Notes under the pieces: model-generated
Seen by the model: only the letters and a program-made list of their open reading frames with translations
Told to the model about the DNA's origin: nothing
Database searches by the model: none
Part shown: one piece after another, positions 30,734 through 41,841 of the stretch
How positions within the stretch are numbered: the first letter of the stretch is position 1
Layout: each line of letters begins with the position of its first letter
Assembly (NCBI GenBank): GCA_010015655.1
Contig: ML976659.1
Location: forward strand, 447,048 to 511,047
DNA from: Bimuria novae-zelandiae CBS 107.79
Taxonomy: Eukaryota > Ascomycota > Dothideomycetes > Pleosporales > Didymosphaeriaceae
DNA length: 64,000 nt
Reading direction: 5' to 3'
Position numbers and translations under genes: made by a program

Positions 30734-32254
30734 TTACGCCACTGGTGTAGAGAACACCAGACTGACACCGTCATCACCCGCAGTAATCACTTTGCTACCG
30801 TCACCACCTTGTACGAAGCCCATGATCCCGCCCCCTTCTCCACCGCCCCTATGCCCCTTCCATTCTCCCACGAGCCCCTTCGCGGCAGCCGCAGTGCCAC
30901 CTCTTGCATCCCATCGCCTCACTACACCATCATAACCCGCAGACGTCAGCACCCACGCTCCAGCGCCCTCCTTCCTCAAGAACTCCACCTTAACAACAGC
31001 TTGCGGGGCCTCTTCATCGTAATGCGCGTCTTCGATACGCCGGCGGATCGCAAAGCGGTGTGCAGTGTCGAACAACGTTATGCTGCCATCGACGTTGCCG
31101 GCCGCCATGAGAGTAAGAGGTGGAGAGGAAAAGGAGAGCGTCTCGACATTATCACTACCGGCTTGAAGGCTGGCGAGGATTTGACCAGTCTGGCCGGCTG
31201 AACTGGCACCGCCCTTGGCTGGCGCCTGCTTCGATCCACCTGCCTTTGCTGATGCGCCTTGCCCGCCGGCAGAAGTTCCTGCTGCTGAGGTCGCGGCAAG
31301 ACGAGGTAGACCGATGATGCGTACCTGTCCTTCAGGGCCACCGACGGTGACGAAAGTCCCTGACGGCGCGACTGCGACGCTGTACAGCCCGCCCTCGACG
31401 CGGAACCGCTCGTCAACGCCTGTCAAGCCGACAACCGCTTGCGAGTTCGTCGAGGACATGAGACCCTGTGCGGCCGCCTCGCCAAACACATCCCATACAT
31501 ACAGGCTCGAATCCTCGGAGATCGTAGCGAGCAGCTGTCCATCGGGACTCCACGCGCCGGCGGTGCATGTCTCGGTGTGGAGATAGTATGCCTGCAGAAC
31601 CTGAAGCTCGTTGCCCTTCTCGGTGGACAGCTGATAGACCCACACACTTCCATCGTTGGCGCCCAAGGCAATGACATTGGGGTGGTTAGGAGACGGGTTC
31701 GGGAGGATCCAGTTGATCTCCTCGACTTCCTGCGCTTCGGCTAGAAACTTCCATTTCGTGCCGTCGGGTACACCTTGCCATACGCGCACTTTACCATCCA
31801 GGCCCGCGGTGGCGACGAACTGTCCTTTTGGCTCTGAGAATACTATCGCATTTATCGAATCGGAGTGGCCTTCTAGTTTGAACAGATCTTTCAGGCTATC
31901 CCGCTCCTGCGGCTGGCCGTTGGGCTGGGGTGGCGCTTGTTGTGAGTTGGTGTTGAAAATGTAACCGACGTCGTCGCCACCGCCCGTGGCGACTATATTT
32001 GAGTGCACCGGATGCTGCGATATGCAAAAGATGCTATCTGTGTGCTTGTCGAAATGTGCCGCAGAGTCGTTCTGCAGTTGGATGGTCATTTGGATATCGC
32101 GTTCCGGTCCCTCGTCGCCCTCATCGTCAGATTCCATGGGAATATCTCCATCGTCCTCAATCACTTGGTCAGCCTCGTTGGCGTCCAGCATCTCGTCTTC
32201 CTGGTGGATATCCTCATCCTCTTGGTGGGGCGCATTCGGGTTGGGTATCGCCAT
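30734..32254 (-). CDS. SQT1: ribosome-assembly WD40 protein Sqt1 / AAMP-like
   Basis: A single exon of 506 residues. It has an acidic N terminus (EDEDIHQEDEMLDANEADQV, ESDDEGDEGPERDI) followed by WD40 repeats, each with the usual GH...WD-type spacing: HTDSIFCISQHP, GHSDSINAIVFSEPKGQF, LDGKVRVWQG, ANDGSVWVYQL, WSPDGQLLATISEDSSLYVW, DGSITLFDTAHRFAIRRRI, and the final YDGVVRRWDARGG. The acid-rich leader plus eight-bladed propeller is typical of yeast Sqt1 and animal AAMP. Sqt1 is the dedicated chaperone of ribosomal protein uL16 (Rpl10) in 60S assembly, in cytosol and nucleus. A low-complexity Gly/Ala/Ser insert (about residues 325-355) lies between blades and is common in filamentous fungi. No introns are needed. 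Confidence 0.88.
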   Translation of the reverse strand: MAIPNPNAPHQEDEDIHQEDEMLDANEADQVIEDDGDIPMESDDEGDEGPERDIQMTIQLQNDSAAHFDKHTDSIFCISQHPVHSNIVATGGGDDVGYIFNTNSQQAPPQPNGQPQERDSLKDLFKLEGHSDSINAIVFSEPKGQFVATAGLDGKVRVWQGVPDGTKWKFLAEAQEVEEINWILPNPSPNHPNVIALGANDGSVWVYQLSTEKGNELQVLQAYYLHTETCTAGAWSPDGQLLATISEDSSLYVWDVFGEAAAQGLMSSTNSQAVVGLTGVDERFRVEGGLYSVAVAPSGTFVTVGGPEGQVRIIGLPRLAATSAAGTSAGGQGASAKAGGSKQAPAKGGASSAGQTGQILASLQAGSDNVETLSFSSPPLTLMAAGNVDGSITLFDTAHRFAIRRRIEDAHYDEEAPQAVVKVEFLRKEGAGAWVLTSAGYDGVVRRWDARGGTAAAAKGLVGEWKGHRGGGEGGGIMGFVQGGDGSKVITAGDDGVSLVFSTPVA

Positions 32255-32643
32255 TCTGCTCGCTGTGTGGCTTGTATGATGGTGTGTAAATCTAGATATC
32301 CAGTGCTATGGCTTGCTCGTGGTGTCCTGGAAGTTTTGAGGGCTATATGGGGCGTGCAAGTACTGGTGTGCTTAGAAATGTTTATCCACTTTCCACGGCG
32401 AACTTTTTGCTTCGGGTCGGAGCTTGGAGGGGTAGAACGCCGACGTCATGCTTATCGATAAGGGACATCGCATGTAATCAATTTGGTACGTCCACTGTTC
32501 AGTTTTTTCACTACCATATACACAGATAGTGACCACTCTAATCTTGATCACATTGATCTAAACTTGCTCTGCGCTCTATCTAACAAATGTTGCGGAACGT
32601 CGAGGCGCTTATTAAAAACACCAACCTCAACACGCTATATCGC
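32255..32643. other. intergenic, SQT1 5' flank
   Basis: 390 bp between the SQT1 start and the 3' end of the acyl-CoA ligase gene. No motif was recognised. Confidence 0.5.
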
Positions 32644-34557
32644 TTACAATTTGCTGCCAGCTTGCCTTCTCTTTTCTTTCTCCTTGTCCCGAAGCATCCT
32701 CCGAAGGATCTTGCCGGATGGGGTCTTAGGAATAACATCGATGAACTCAATACCACCTGTGATCCACTTGTATTTCGCTTTATGCTCTTCGACGTGTTTT
32801 TGAATCTGCCGCGCAAGTATTCGATCGCTCTCTTCGATGCTCACGGAAGGAGACTTAACGACGAAAGCTTTCGGAACCTCGCCGGCTTTTTCATCAGGGA
32901 TTTGGATAACAGCACAATCATTCACAGCAGGGTGGGTGAGGAGGTGCGCTTCGAGTTCAGCAGGGGCAACTTGGTGACCCTAGGGATGATAAGCTTGGTC
33001 ACAGCCATGCTTGGGTCAGGACCTACCTTGACCTTGATGAGTTCCTTGATTCTGTCGACAATGAAGACATGCTCATTCCCTGCGGGCGATTTGCGGATGA
33101 CTGCTTCGTCTCCAGTGCGCATATAGCCTGTCAGCGCTGTTTAGCTTCAACCGGTGTGCAAGTTTGAGGAGTACTCACCGTCTTGGAACGTTTCCTTGTT
33201 CGCCTTGTCGTTGTTGAGGTAACCCAGGACAACAGAAGGCGACTTGACAAGTAGTTCACCAGGCTGGTCGTAGCCCGTGATCTCGTTCCCTTCCAAAGTG
33301 ACAATCTTGCACTCAATTCCTGGAAGTATGGAACCACTAGAACCGAACCAGATGTCGTGGGGTGATGTTGAAGACACTACGGTGCACGTCTCAGTAAGCC
33401 CATAGCCCTGTCGGATCTTCCAGCTAGGAAAGATCTGCTGCAGATCGTCTGCGGTTTCCTCGCCTAGGGGGGCTGCCCCAGTGAAAATGCCCCAGACGCT
33501 GCTGAGGTCAAACTTTTCGCGCGTTGACTTATCCTTGGTCAAGAGGATGATGATCGGTGGCACCACGAACAAGGTGTTGATCTTGAATCTTTGTATGGTA
33601 CCAAGCATTTGCGCAAAGTCGAACTTAGGGAGTACGATTACGCCATCGCCTCGATAGGCGCTTACGTGGCACACGACTATCAGTGAATATATATGTGACA
33701 TGGGCAACAAACCCAGTACATTCTCGGTATATTCAGATTGGGTACCTGGCTGTTGGCGTTCTCGTCGACTGAGCGTATCGAAAGTCCGGATCTGCATTGT
33801 GTTTGCGATAACATTTCGATGTGAGATCATTGCGCCCTTCGGAAGGCCCGAGGTGCCGCTAGAATAACACAGGAAAGCGGTTCTTTTTGCGCCTTCACCT
33901 TGCTCCAAATTCAATGGTTCCAAGCGATCCAGCGTTGCACCCTCTCGAATAAAGTCATCCACAGTCTTAATGCCGGCAGGTGCGCCCTTGCCTCCAGTGA
34001 GCTCCTTTGGCACATCCAAGATATAGATGCGATTGTCTGGTATCCCACACTTTTTCGCAGCAAGTTTCGCGGTTTCGAGCAAAGGTACACAAGTGAAAAG
34101 GCATTTCGCGCCCGAGTTCTTCAACTGGTACTCCAGCTCGGCGGCGCTATACGCAACGTTTGCGGGTGTCTGGATGCCACCTAGGCGATGTGTAGCCCAT
34201 GCCAGTGGAACAGTGTCGATCGTGTTCACGCTGAACACAGCAATGACCTTGTCCCACTCGGTGCCCTTGTTTGGCTGCCATCCAAATTCCTTAGCCAGAC
34301 CGCGGGCCAGGAAGTCTACTCGCTCCTTGACTTCCAATGCCGAATATTCCTTCCCCGTTATGCCGCACGTGAAGATCGGTCGCGAGTAGCCGAGCGGATG
34401 GCGTTCATAGTTCTCGTCGAGTATGAAGTCATTCACTGTGATGGAATCGGGCGGATCGAATGGCAGCTTGGGAACCCACGACGGCGGGTGGAAGGGCCTG
34501 TGATCACGTCAGTTACCGCCTCAGCTCCAGTCTGATTGCCAATTGCTGAACTCACAT
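32644..34557 (-). CDS. peroxisomal 4-coumarate-CoA ligase-like acyl-CoA synthetase
   Basis: Exons: 34556-34557 (the bases AT only), 33179-34497, 33027-33127 and 32644-32979; introns of 58, 51 and 47 bp; 585 residues. The start codon appears split: AT|GTGAGT...ACAG|G gives MPFHPPSWVPKLPFDPP. Adenylation-domain motifs are present: AFLCYSSGTSGLPKGAMISH (P-loop-like A3), NTLFVVPPI, FTGAAPLGEE, QGYGLTETC, then YMRTGDE, VDRIKELIKVKG and the catalytic Lys region KTPSGKILRRMLR. The protein ends in SKL, a peroxisomal targeting signal type 1. It would activate a carboxylic acid (aryl or fatty) with ATP and CoA. The family also includes luciferase-like fungal ligases; the substrate cannot be predicted here. 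Confidence 0.9.
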
Positions 34558-35533
34558 GGTGTCTAGCGTGTTTTATGGCTGTCTCCCGGGATGCGCGTGA
34601 GGAATAAACAGTAAAGGAGGAGGAAGCACCTCTCCATAAGTCAAGGCCCGACAGCATCCGATGGACCGGGGAGTCGCACATGCATCGTCCCATTGGTGCG
34701 GGGAAAAGCTGGGGTAGCGCTGCTGCGTCGGGTCTGACACAGCGCTCTCTATTTTAGACACGCAGCAATAGATACCAGAACACTCTTTTAGAAGTAAATT
34801 TAACCACCTATAGCTTAGCTGCTTTAGATTACTAAATGAATCTATTTTACCACCTATTACTACGACCAGCAAAGAATAGAAACTTGTGAAGCGTATGTGA
34901 CAGATTGTACAGTAACCGAGGTATGTATCCTAGGAAGGCCTAGCGTGGGAGCTTGGACGTTTGCAGCTCCTCGGAAGAACATTGCCACTTCACCATCGAG
35001 TCCACTATCGAGTCCATTACGCGTCGAAGTGAGAACCTCAAGTTGCGAGCCACATCCGCTGTTTATATCTGTTTGCAGAATGTGGTGTTATGTCGGGTCG
35101 CTGGACAGGCAGCGTGACCCTAGCTGTATTGTTAGAGCCTCTGTGACCTTCGGAACCCTCAGTACTCACCATTACCTCTTCTTATCCTCGAGGTAAAGGA
35201 TGCGTGTAGCCTCGCTTCCATCTCTCTCACAGTACCGTGAAGCTAGATTCTTTGGCCTCGAAGGATATAAAACTTCTTCGCTTACTGCTGTTTCCTTCTA
35301 CCTATCCTCATCTTCCTTCTTATCTAGTCGTGGTAGCTGCCTACAGAGATCTCTGACTCAAGAGCTAATACAAATCGAGGCACCTTCGTTTAGCTTACTG
35401 ACGACATCCATCCTCCTACGCCTTTCCTTCTCAAGGTCTCACCTTCCTTCCTTCCTCCGTTTGTTGCTAAGTAGGCGGTAGTACCTGCCACTCCTCGCAC
35501 TCACACCTTCGCAACATCACTTCGCTAATCACA
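34558..35533. promoter_or_regulatory. divergent promoter region, CoA ligase / AlkB-like gene
   Basis: 976 bp. A 150-bp AT-rich patch at about 34740-34885 contains repeated short words (CTATTTTA and ACCACCTAT, twice each) and may be a transposon scrap. Towards the AlkB-like start (35390-35470) the plus strand is strongly pyrimidine-rich (CTTCC repeats), as in many ascomycete promoters. Confidence 0.4.
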
Positions 35534-38500
35534 ATGGCGAATATGGACAGTGACATACCACCACCCTCATATGCATCCGCTACAGAGGATGTGTCGCTGC
35601 TTGTTGATTCGGATCTGGAGCTGAGCGACTGTCCGGATGACCTATCTGAGTGGTCGGAGGCGAAGGCTGATGTGCAATTGAGGAAGTTCAAACAGGTAGA
35701 GCAAGAGGGCCAAGTAGATGGCGATACTCAGGGTTACCAAGCAGCTTGGGTTGGACAAGAGATGGATGTGGTCACTTCGGTGGGACAAGAGATGGACTTG
35801 GACACTCCAGTGGGACAAGCGGTACAGGTGCAGCAAGATACAGGCGCCAGGACCGGCACGGCTGCCTATGGCCCTGCATTATCAAATTTTCCAAAGTCAA
35901 CCCTCGCACGTCCCAGCCTCCGAGAAAACAGCAGCGCACTTCGCCCTCCAACCCCTCCGGCAAGCCAAGGGTCACCTGATGAACTTCAACCCTTGTCGCC
36001 AGCTGCGCCGACCACGCCAAATTCTGTCGCAGCTTTTGGCCCTGCAGAGGTTTCTTTCCCCGCATCAAACGGCCCAAGCTCCAGCCGTATTTCGACCACA
36101 GCGAAGGGAGCGCGAAGCACCCGCAAACCCAAACAAGCCAATACCCCAACTCCGATGGCTCCTGTGATCCCGCCGGGGACCCTGCGGAGGAGTGTGCGAG
36201 ATCGAAAGCAGCCAACACAGTATGCGGACATGGCATACGGGAACATCTCGTCAGAATCTGAGGTCGAGTCCGACTCCGACTCCGAGCCTGAGCCAATGCT
36301 GACGTCTCAGTGGGTGAAGCTGAAGGCTAGCAGTGAGGCTTTTTTGGAAAAATTGAAGAGTGTGGAGGCAAGCAAAATAGAGTCGACAACCGCACCGCCA
36401 TCAGAGGCGACAACCGCACCAACAGCACTGGCGACAAATGCACCGGCCGCTCCCAAGCGGAAGCGTATGCTGAAAGATCCTAAGACTCCGCCCAAGAAGC
36501 GAGGCCGGAAGTCGAAAGCTGACGAAGGAGAAGTCCAGGTCAACGAGGAAGACAATCTACCACCCTTGGCGGACCTCTTTCCTCCTCCGATTGTCTCAAA
36601 CCCGCTAAGTTCGTTAAGCGCGAGCGACTTCGGAATTTCTGACGATCTCTGGTCAGCGGCGAAACAGTTGACGGCATACGCACAGCCATCCGGAAAAGCC
36701 CAACCAAAAGGACTAATGCCTGATCCTAGCGATGAGCCTCCGGTTTGGGCCACAGATCGTTTCCATCTCTGCGAAACAGTGCCAAATTGCAAATTGTTCG
36801 GGGGCGGGGCTTATACGAAGAATGGATTCGCTTATGCCTTTTTGTATGCCGCCTCTGCTTCACCTCGCGACTACCTTGATGGAAGCGTGATCATAGCTCG
36901 AGCGCCAGGTGGCATGAAACCCGAAGCGGGTTCTACAGAGATGAGTATTGCCGAGGATCAGAGCGAGAACTTCGTTACCCGAGGTTTGAGGCACACCATG
37001 AAGGCCCGCACCCCAGTCGTCCTGATCACGAAGAACAACAACAAGCTCATGACCGCTGGAATGCCCCACGAGTACTGTGTGCTAGGACACTACAAGCCTA
37101 CGCACATCTGGTGGGAGAAGCATAAACCGATATCTGGAAAGAGTGATCCTAAAGACGGCCTTCGCTACCGCTTGGAGAGGCTGAATCCATACGAAGAGAA
37201 AGCATGGTTTCAGCCAAAAGGAACGGAGGAGATCTTCCCTCCTGGCTGGTTTGATCCACCTATCGTTGCGTCGTGCTGCTCATGTCGAGGTACATTCCAG
37301 CAGAAGTACCTTCAAGGATGGATCTGCGTCAATAAAGACTGTCGAGCATACTGGAAGCTCCCAGCACCTTCAGGTCAGCTCCAACCGCTGGACATAACTT
37401 CCCTCATATACGACCCTCGCTTTCTGAAGCAGAAGACCACCTGGCCGGAAGAGCGATCTTTGTTTTTCCCTTTGGAGTACAGACCAATGGAAGTTACAGA
37501 AGACACCAGGGGTGAAGACTTCTATTCGAGGGCAGGCTGGAACGGTTTGGTGTGTCCCAATTGTCGTGGATGCATCATGCGAATGTCTTTTCTTGGTTGG
37601 GACTGCGAAACACCTGGTTGCAATTATCAAGTTCGCGTACCTCTGGACAAACCGATGTCAGCATCCGCGATTACCGATTCTGGCCCGGCGTTTCCTCTCA
37701 CCGATGGTTATACCCCGAGCCAAGACGTCGTTTACAGTGACACAATCCGGGTTTGCAAACAGATCTGTGATGACAACTTTCGCATGGCTCGCTACAACCT
37801 CCCGATCCCTGGCCCGGATTGCTATGTGGTTCATAAGATATCCAACGCGACAATCAACAAAGCACCTGGCGGTCCGAACGATATGTTCAAACAATTACAG
37901 TGTACCGACATCGGACTACGACGGCGTAGGATTGGCTCGGAGAAGCGTAAAGAACCCAAGTACACTCGTCACCTATTTGTGAACGTTGGGTACGATTACA
38001 ACTTTGTTGCTAGCGGAAGCGAAAAATCCGTCCCTTTTGCCAAAGTCAAAGCTGAAGCTGTACGAGATGTCCGCACTCGACTGAACTGGTCCACGGCACA
38101 ACTCATCGCCCGCGCTCTTGGGAGGCCTTTTGAAGAAGTGAGGGAGTGGTACAAGCGGCAGGAGTTTAATGAGTGTCTGATACTCAGTTACTTCCAGGAT
38201 CAGGCTATTGGATTCCACGATGACGGCGAGCCGGGTCTTGGCCCAAACATTGCGACCATCAGCCTTGGAGATACCGGCATAATGCTGTTCCGGATGAAGA
38301 AGACACGCTACTCTGGCGTGAGTAAGGCTGGTATCTACGACTGGGAATACCCTCCTATCCCTGGCTGTTTCAAGTACAAGGAGCGACTTGCTCAACACGA
38401 CACCATCGTGCGCAACGCCCCTACCAAGAACAAGCAAGAATACTGGAAGGAGGCTGCCAAGAAACTGGGCCTGAACAAGTACTTCGAAACTCCTCCCGTA

Positions 38501-38896
38501 GTCCTAAAGATTATGCTTCGCCATGGTGACGAGGCCGTTATGTTGGGGGCTCTCCTGCAGAAGTACTACGACCACTCAGTTAGCCATGTAGGCCGAATCC
38601 GCTTTGCCCTGACTTGTAGGTACATCGATCCAACGCAACCCCGAGAGGATGGCAAACCCAAAGGCATCCCAGAACCGGACATGAGACTCTACGACGGTTC
38701 ACAGCTGCCGCTTCCTCGCGATCGATTCGGTAACCCCATTCGAAGTGGCTGGGAGTGGGAAGCGGACGAGGATTTCAATGGGTATCAGGAGTTTGAGGGA
38801 TACAATGAAGAGGAGTTGAGGCAGATGGCCGAGGATGACGAGGATGAGGGTGAGGATGATGCCGGTCTTGACGGCGGCGATGATGAAGATTTCTGA
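35534..38896 (+). CDS. large AT-hook / zinc-ribbon / AlkB-like dioxygenase protein
   Basis: A single exon of 1,120 residues. Residues 1-310 are disordered, Ser/Pro/Ala-rich and acidic. At about 317-326 a PPKKRGRKSK AT-hook suggests DNA or chromatin binding. A globular region at about 400-560 (GGGAYTKNGFAYAFLYAASA, VVLITKNNNKL, YKPTHIWWEKHKP) is unknown to me. Two Cys4 ribbons follow: CCSCRGTF...CVNKDC near 579-602 and CPNCRGC...CETPGC near 673-697. The C-terminal domain has AlkB-type 2-oxoglutarate/Fe(II) marks: GFHDDGEPGLG (HxD metal ligands, near 893), ATISLGD, MLRHGDEAVMLGALLQ, YDHSVSH (distal His, near 1013) and RIRFALTCRY (2OG-binding Arg). The acidic tail is DDEDEGEDDAGLDGGDD-like. AlkB proteins remove alkyl groups from DNA, RNA or protein; the substrate is unknown. 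The MDR gene is convergent with it. Confidence 0.8.
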   Translation: MANMDSDIPPPSYASATEDVSLLVDSDLELSDCPDDLSEWSEAKADVQLRKFKQVEQEGQVDGDTQGYQAAWVGQEMDVVTSVGQEMDLDTPVGQAVQVQQDTGARTGTAAYGPALSNFPKSTLARPSLRENSSALRPPTPPASQGSPDELQPLSPAAPTTPNSVAAFGPAEVSFPASNGPSSSRISTTAKGARSTRKPKQANTPTPMAPVIPPGTLRRSVRDRKQPTQYADMAYGNISSESEVESDSDSEPEPMLTSQWVKLKASSEAFLEKLKSVEASKIESTTAPPSEATTAPTALATNAPAAPKRKRMLKDPKTPPKKRGRKSKADEGEVQVNEEDNLPPLADLFPPPIVSNPLSSLSASDFGISDDLWSAAKQLTAYAQPSGKAQPKGLMPDPSDEPPVWATDRFHLCETVPNCKLFGGGAYTKNGFAYAFLYAASASPRDYLDGSVIIARAPGGMKPEAGSTEMSIAEDQSENFVTRGLRHTMKARTPVVLITKNNNKLMTAGMPHEYCVLGHYKPTHIWWEKHKPISGKSDPKDGLRYRLERLNPYEEKAWFQPKGTEEIFPPGWFDPPIVASCCSCRGTFQQKYLQGWICVNKDCRAYWKLPAPSGQLQPLDITSLIYDPRFLKQKTTWPEERSLFFPLEYRPMEVTEDTRGEDFYSRAGWNGLVCPNCRGCIMRMSFLGWDCETPGCNYQVRVPLDKPMSASAITDSGPAFPLTDGYTPSQDVVYSDTIRVCKQICDDNFRMARYNLPIPGPDCYVVHKISNATINKAPGGPNDMFKQLQCTDIGLRRRRIGSEKRKEPKYTRHLFVNVGYDYNFVASGSEKSVPFAKVKAEAVRDVRTRLNWSTAQLIARALGRPFEEVREWYKRQEFNECLILSYFQDQAIGFHDDGEPGLGPNIATISLGDTGIMLFRMKKTRYSGVSKAGIYDWEYPPIPGCFKYKERLAQHDTIVRNAPTKNKQEYWKEAAKKLGLNKYFETPPVVLKIMLRHGDEAVMLGALLQKYYDHSVSHVGRIRFALTCRYIDPTQPREDGKPKGIPEPDMRLYDGSQLPLPRDRFGNPIRSGWEWEADEDFNGYQEFEGYNEEELRQMAEDDEDEGEDDAGLDGGDDEDF

Positions 38897-39380
38897 TCTG
38901 ATTATTTCCGGACCTCCATATAAGGGTGTGGCGACGACTGATTTCAATTCGGTACCGTCGCCGCTTCCGTATACGATAACGGGAATTTCGACGGCGCTAC
39001 ACATGTGGATCTGGTGTTACATAGGGCTTTTGATGGGAAAGCGTGTGTTCATCGAGCAGTATCTTTCTCGAAACGGCAAAGGCATTTGTTTCGATTCGTA
39101 TGTGCAATGTACGAAAGAGATAGATAGTATATACTGTGCATTACAGTATTGACATGTACGTAGAAGAGGGCTCGATACATACCTGTGCTTCGTTGAACAA
39201 ATTGAGAGATCGTTTGTCTTTCCGTTTGAAGCTAGGTATGCTAACTTTTTGTGGCACAAACACCAACTCCAACGAATTTTCTGGTGTCGTAGTATTGACC
39301 ATGAAAGCAGTGAATTTGACAGGAAGAATGTGATCATTCAATCAGATAGATCGAGACACAAGCTACTCTCTCAGACCTTT
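38897..39380. other. intergenic between convergent genes
   Basis: 484 bp. Nothing was recognised. Confidence 0.5.
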
Positions 39381-40586
39381 CTATACCAATTCACCGCCTA
39401 CGCCATACTCCCAAGGATCAAGAACATACCTTCCCCTACCCTTTACCATCTCCACTAGTGCTTGGTTTATCCCAAACAATCCTCCACTAACTTTATCAAC
39501 TGGCATGGGCTTGATCAGACCCATTTTGATTCCTCTAGGCAAATAGGAGTCCACAACCCACTTCAACAACTCCTTATTTCTTGGCTCGTACAAACTCTCG
39601 GAGTAAGGTTCGAAAACGCGCTCTACGTTTGCAGGAAGCTCTTCGCGCCCCGGCTGCATCGTGAACAGCCTCCCTCCACCTTGCGCGGCAAGCACCGCTG
39701 CTGTTACGGATATGGTGGCGGGGATCGAAACAAAGTCCACGACGACGTTGTACGGGCCTTGCGCTATGAGCTCAGCAGTGAGGGTAGAAGGATCCTGCGT
39801 ATGGTCCACCACTTCGGCGGCTCCTAGCGTGGAGACGAAGGGAAAGGACCTAGACGAGGATGTCGTGATAACCTGATACCCAGCCTGAGAGAGGTACTGC
39901 TCGCTCAATCCTCCAAAGCTGGAGCTCCCTCCATAGACCAGAATCTTCTTTTCCTTCGTCTCAGCGATAACTTCCAACGGCGGTCTCTCAAGCTCAAGTC
40001 TTCCCGTGAAAAGACCAACCACGCACGTTAGATTCATCATTACGCTCGCCATCTTCTCTATCATCTCTTCTTCAGCCGCGCCCGCTGGAACCCTACTCAC
40101 CATGCGGTCTGCGCAAACGACGTAGCGCTGGAAGGCACCATATTGGTTTCCTTTTACACCGAATCGCTTGCTCACGACTACTCTTTCGCCTACGCTCCAG
40201 TCCTGCACTTGAGATCCGACAGCCTGGATGGTTCCGCCGTACGTGGAGCCTAGAATCGCGAGATAGGGCGTGTACGGAATGACGTTCAGGACGGCGATCT
40301 TGGCTTCGATGGGGTTGAGCGCGATACACTCATTTCTGATGAGGAGCTCGGTTGGACCCGGGGTGTATTTGGGTACAGGATGGATTTCTAAGGGTGTTTT
40401 CGGGGTCGCGAGGACTGGACGGAGGTAATTAGCACTTAAACGTTCAATGATTTCAGTAACTATAATGCTTGAGGTATGTAGCACCGCGGGAAATATTCTG
40501 GCACGGTATGGATAGGAACCACAAAGCTTTTACTATGCTTTGATATCGAAACAAAATGGGAGCTTACTCGCTGCGAGGTTCGACAT
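39381..40586 (-). CDS. MDR-family zinc-type alcohol dehydrogenase / enoyl reductase-like protein
   Basis: Two exons: 40568-40586 and 39381-40414, with a 153-bp intron (GTAAGC...CCAG); 350 residues. The short first exon encodes MSNLAA and joins to ILATPKTPLEIHPVPKYTPG, the usual N terminus of this fungal group. Landmarks are NPIEAKIAVL, the GSTYGGTIQAVGSQVQDW block, GERVVV, and a Rossmann NAD(P)-binding motif ILVYGGSSSFGGLSEQYLSQ (GxSSxxGG, used in place of GxGxxG). No cysteine-rich structural zinc loop is seen, so it is probably a zinc-independent NADPH quinone or enoyl reductase. Similar proteins act as trans-enoyl reductases or in detoxification. No biosynthetic partner lies nearby. Confidence 0.87.
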
Positions 40587-41841
40587 TCTTTCGTGCGAAA
40601 GCTCGGGACCCGATGCAGGAAGCTGATAGGTCGAAAAGGAAGTCGAAATGGCGGTTTGATTGGGAGAGGATTAACCCGCCTGTTGGTGGATCGTGGAGTA
40701 CGTTGCCTCATCTTATATTGTCTCGCTTCATTCTCACGCGAAGGATCAAATTGGACGAATCATGGTTCAGAGAAGGCGGGATCGAGCCGCGTTGTTTTGT
40801 AATCGTTTGCGACAGGTGGTCAGTCTTCTTTTGTGCGAGCAACCGTATACTACCTACCTGTTTTCATTCAAATATGTGTACATCGAGTGCATGTTTCATG
40901 GTGCGTTGAATGGTTTCGGTTGCGTTTCCTAATTAGGTTAGTTTCATTGTAAAACTACGTTATAGTCGTTATAACTTCCCCTAACGCTGTTGACAGCACA
41001 TATCTTCAGACGTGCCTTCTAGTCCAGTACACCGTGGTAGTCTTCTGGGTAGCTGCCGGGACTTCATGTCAAATGAGAAGGGAAACTACGGCTTTCATGT
41101 ACACTGCATCTGAACACCAACCTGTCCGACTTCTACTGCATCGGTGTGCGTGGAAATGATCCTGAGTACTATGCGTTTACACTTTCGTGTGGTCATGTTC
41201 AATCGTTGTCTTCGAGTCGCTTGGTATTAAGTCGTTTAAAAAATACCGGCTGCTTCCTCGGTACATCTCCGCCCAGTAGAGCTTCTGAGTCTCAACAACC
41301 ACATCGCGCCCACGTAATCCGACGCGACGATTCGCATCCACCACAACTTCGGTTCAGCAACGCTGGTACCGAGAAAAAATTCGTTTAAACAATATCGAAA
41401 AGGAAGGATTGGACAGTTACACGGCGACTGAACCTAGGTGGCGCATGCTCCGTGCTGCGCTCACTTTTACAGACTCTCTCATATGTATACGAGAGAAACT
41501 CGACGCCCTAGCGACTTGGCAGCGAGCGAAAGGCCGTGCCTATAACGACTCCAGCACCCTAGCTTCAGAGGTATTTCACCACCCTTGACAGCTTCAACAC
41601 CACGCACCTTACCGACCCGAATTACCCGACAAACCAATTGACGGTTACCCTGGTCGCGATCCCTTATAGTCGATACTGGTGCCGAAGCTGTCACCGTACC
41701 CAATCTTGTCCTGCGGCGCACGCACTTTATGAGCAAGGTACGTGGTCCTGCTGTCTCTTGCCGTGACGGTGCTTTGTATCATGCTGTTCTATGCATGTGA
41801 GAGAATAAATGGTTATGAGCGAAACACTGACGGACAAATAG
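40587..41841. other. intergenic, about 1.25 kb
   Basis: 5' flank of the MDR gene and of the first 2EXR gene. At 41729-41737 an ATGAGCAAG is followed at once by a GTACGT donor, and a TAG acceptor lies just before the ATG at 41842, so a tiny upstream exon of the 2EXR gene is possible. Otherwise nothing was recognised. Confidence 0.4.
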
